A stretch of 64,000 bases of DNA, from positions 1 through 64,000 of the forward strand of contig JAFKKG010000026.1 of the NCBI GenBank assembly GCA_017305715.1, given 5' to 3'. Source of the stretch: Hyphomicrobiales bacterium (GTDB lineage: Bacteria; Pseudomonadota; Alphaproteobacteria; Rhizobiales; Xanthobacteraceae). Both the position numbers and the translations under genes were made by a program. Positions 62,439 to 64,000 of this stretch are shown one piece after another (position 1 is the first letter of the stretch; the number at the start of each line of letters is the position of its first letter). The notes under the pieces were generated by a model. It did not search any database. It saw only the letters and a program-made list of their open reading frames with translations, and was not told where the DNA came from.

Positions 62439-63410
62439 TCAGTTGTCGAGCTCAAATCCGGATTGCTTGACGACCGGCGCCCAGCGCGCCGTCTCTTCGC
62501 CAATGCGGGCCGCCAGTTGCGCGGAACTGAGGGTGTAACTGTCGAATCCCATCTGCTCGAGGAATTCGGTGACCGGCTTCGATTTTGCGGCCGCCGTAAT
62601 CGATTGCTGCAACTGGTCGATGATCGGCTGTGGCGTCTTGGCGGGCGCGAACAGCCCGTACCAGTCGACCCCGGTCACCTTGTCAAAGCCGAGTTCGGCG
62701 AATGTCGGCACGCCAGGCATGAATCGCGAGCGCTGGGCGCTCGTTACCGCGAGCGCACGCAGTTTTCCGGATTCGACGTACTGCCTGATGTCGCCGGTAA
62801 CCGCCATCGAGGTCGGCACCGTTCCCGACAGCAGGTCCGGCACGATCGCCGCCATGCCGCGATAGGGAACGTGCGTCATTTCAATTCCGGCCTGCTGGCC
62901 GAAGACCCAGCCCTGGAAATGCATGATCGATCCGGCCGCCGGCGTCGCGTAGAACGTCTTGTTGGCTTTCGCCCAGCCGACGAAATCCTGCAAATTCTTG
63001 ACCAGCTCGGGCACCGCCGGCCCGACCACGAAGGTCTGCGCATTCGAACAGACCGGCGTGATCGGGATCAGATCGGCGACGGGATCGTAGCTCAGCTTCT
63101 TGTAGACGTGTGGAAAGATCACGATCGGCGAGGATGGCGACAGCACGAGAGTGGTGCCATCGGGGTTGGCGATCTTGGTGGCGTCGATGGCGATGCGGCC
63201 GCCCGCGCCGGTCCGTCCCTCGACAATGACCGAGTCGGCAAAATTGCCGCCGAGCTGATCGGCAATACGGCGCGCGATCACGTCGAGCGTTCCGCCGGCC
63301 GCGAACCCGACCACGATCCGGGCCAGCGCCGGCCGGGCCGCCGCGCGATTGATCCCGAGTGCCGCGGAGGCAGCAACGCCTTGCAGAAGGTGACGACGCG
63401 TCAGGGACAT
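62439..63410 (-). CDS. Bug-family (TctC) periplasmic solute-binding protein
   Basis: A 323-residue exported binding protein, the second of this family in the window. Signal SLTRRHLLQGVAASAALGI with Tat-like RR, then ARIVVGFAAGGTLDVIARRIADQL, VEGRTGAGGRIAIDATK, FYATPAAGSIMHFQG, THVPYRGMAAIVPDLLSG and YGLFAPAKTPQPIIDQL. GGAGGAG sits just before the ATG. It lies 20 bases downstream of the RidA-like gene on the same strand, so the two form an operon. The ligand is unknown. Confidence 0.92.
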   Translation of the reverse strand: MSLTRRHLLQGVAASAALGINRAAARPALARIVVGFAAGGTLDVIARRIADQLGGNFADSVIVEGRTGAGGRIAIDATKIANPDGTTLVLSPSSPIVIFPHVYKKLSYDPVADLIPITPVCSNAQTFVVGPAVPELVKNLQDFVGWAKANKTFYATPAAGSIMHFQGWVFGQQAGIEMTHVPYRGMAAIVPDLLSGTVPTSMAVTGDIRQYVESGKLRALAVTSAQRSRFMPGVPTFAELGFDKVTGVDWYGLFAPAKTPQPIIDQLQQSITAAAKSKPVTEFLEQMGFDSYTLSSAQLAARIGEETARWAPVVKQSGFELDN

Positions 63411-63430
63411 GGATTCTCCTCCGGACAATT

Positions 63431-63862
63431 TCAGGCGCGGGGTTGCGGCAGATAAGCGACGGCCTTGATTTCGATCAACAGATGCGGATGCGGGAGCTGG
63501 TGCACGGCGACAGTCGTCCGCGCGGGCCCGTCGGAGCCGAAGAATTCGGCGTAGACGTCGTTGTAGCCGCCAAAATCGTTCATGTTGACGAGGAACGTGC
63601 TGACTTCCACGACGTCGGAAAGCCCGCCGCCGACTTCGCCCAATATCCTGGCGATGTTCTCGATCACCGCGCGGGTCTGCTCGCGAATGTCGACCGTCAG
63701 CGTTCCCATCGCATCCGCGCGTGCTCCGGCAATGCTGTTGTCGGATCGCCGCGCGCTCGTTCCGGAAACGAACACGAAGTCGCCGGCGCGCTTGAGGTGC
63801 GGATACCGGCCGCGCGGCGTCGCCATTCCCCGCACGACAACCGCGCCATGATCGGCCGTCAT
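63431..63862 (-). CDS. RidA/YjgF family enamine/imine deaminase
   Basis: A 143-residue trimeric RidA-type protein that hydrolyses reactive imines to ketones and ammonia. The catalytic Arg is in [16 protein letters not shown], with the Glu of [10 protein letters not shown] near the end and the conserved [11 protein letters not shown] near residue 30. The SGTSARR variant is closer to 2-aminomuconate deaminase-like members than to housekeeping RidA. It heads an operon with the Bug-type binding protein, suggesting catabolism of an imported N-containing compound. Confidence 0.9.
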   Translation of the reverse strand: MTADHGAVVVRGMATPRGRYPHLKRAGDFVFVSGTSARRSDNSIAGARADAMGTLTVDIREQTRAVIENIARILGEVGGGLSDVVEVSTFLVNMNDFGGYNDVYAEFFGSDGPARTTVAVHQLPHPHLLIEIKAVAYLPQPRA

Positions 63863-63910
63863 GATCTCCCCGCTCTGCCGCGTGCCCCGCGGCGCCGTTT
63901 CACGAATTGG

Positions 63911-63922
63911 GACGTATACGTC
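63911..63922. promoter_or_regulatory. Perfect palindrome upstream of the RidA-Bug operon
   Basis: GACGTATACGTC is a perfect 12-mer about 50 bases upstream of the start codon. The GTATAC core is typical of GntR-family operators. The regulator gene is not in the window. Confidence 0.45.
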
Positions 63923-64000
63923 ATTTTTCGAACGCTAACGGCCGGCCGGCGCACTGTCAAGGAACCCGCGCGCGCGCCGGCTGCGGGGCTGGCCCGGCAA

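Overview
The window is a 64 kb chromosomal segment from a high-GC alphaproteobacterium, most likely Bradyrhizobium or a close relative in the Nitrobacteraceae. The lon-clpX-clpP-tig cluster, the glnB-glnA pair with a sigma-54 promoter, nadQ next to nadABC, the rplM-rpsI pair, the two Bug-type (TctC) binding proteins, and several families of dispersed palindromic repeats that I recognise from Bradyrhizobium all point this way. No rRNA genes, CRISPR array, prophage or replication origin were seen.

Region by region. (1) 1-1.6 kb is accessory: a truncated IS5-family element, a tail-anchored small protein and a PEP-CTERM-like secreted protein, abutting the 3' end of a tRNA-Asp. (2) 1.9-5.97 kb holds HU, peptidase T, a methyltransferase, a second AT-richer and apparently foreign methyltransferase, and tRNA-Val; short exact duplications mark a rearrangement there. 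(3) 6.1-10.4 kb is an overlapping operon of a Bug-type binding protein, an epimerase and an aldehyde dehydrogenase, divergent from a GntR regulator. (4) 10.5-17.5 kb is the protein quality-control block lon, clpX, clpP, tig, then tRNA-Leu. (5) 17.6-22.7 kb has a degenerate multicopper oxidase, an enolase-superfamily enzyme, a toxin-antitoxin-GNAT operon whose toxin is frameshifted, and the NAD(P)HX repair enzyme. (6) 22.7-34.9 kb has glnB-glnA, a hybrid histidine kinase, a solute-binding protein, a class I amidotransferase hydrolase, an AI-2E-type transporter, a monooxygenase, a diguanylate cyclase and rplM-rpsI. (7) 35-45.9 kb has a thioesterase, an enoyl-CoA hydratase, a CoA-binding protein, metY, nadQ-nadABC, an FTR1 iron permease and ctaA. 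(8) 45.9-56.6 kb is a compact exopolysaccharide locus: deacetylase-like protein, BioF2-type acyltransferase, Wzz, Wza, glycosyltransferase, initiating phosphotransferase and polymerase. (9) 56.6-64 kb has MarR with a divergent FAD monooxygenase, a saccharopine-dehydrogenase-like reductase, DUF169, YdcF, acetamidase, a second Bug protein and a RidA protein.

Most genes are housekeeping or metabolic. The most unusual points are the pseudoenzymes of the exopolysaccharide locus (a deacetylase-fold protein without its metal ligands and a Wzz fused to a kinase domain without the P-loop lysine), a dispersed palindromic repeat that has become 17 codons of the hybrid kinase, tandem operator-like sites in front of nadA, the frameshifted toxin with an intact antitoxin translationally coupled to a GNAT enzyme, and the rearrangement scar beside tRNA-Val. 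I did not find a convincing wholly new defence or mobile system.
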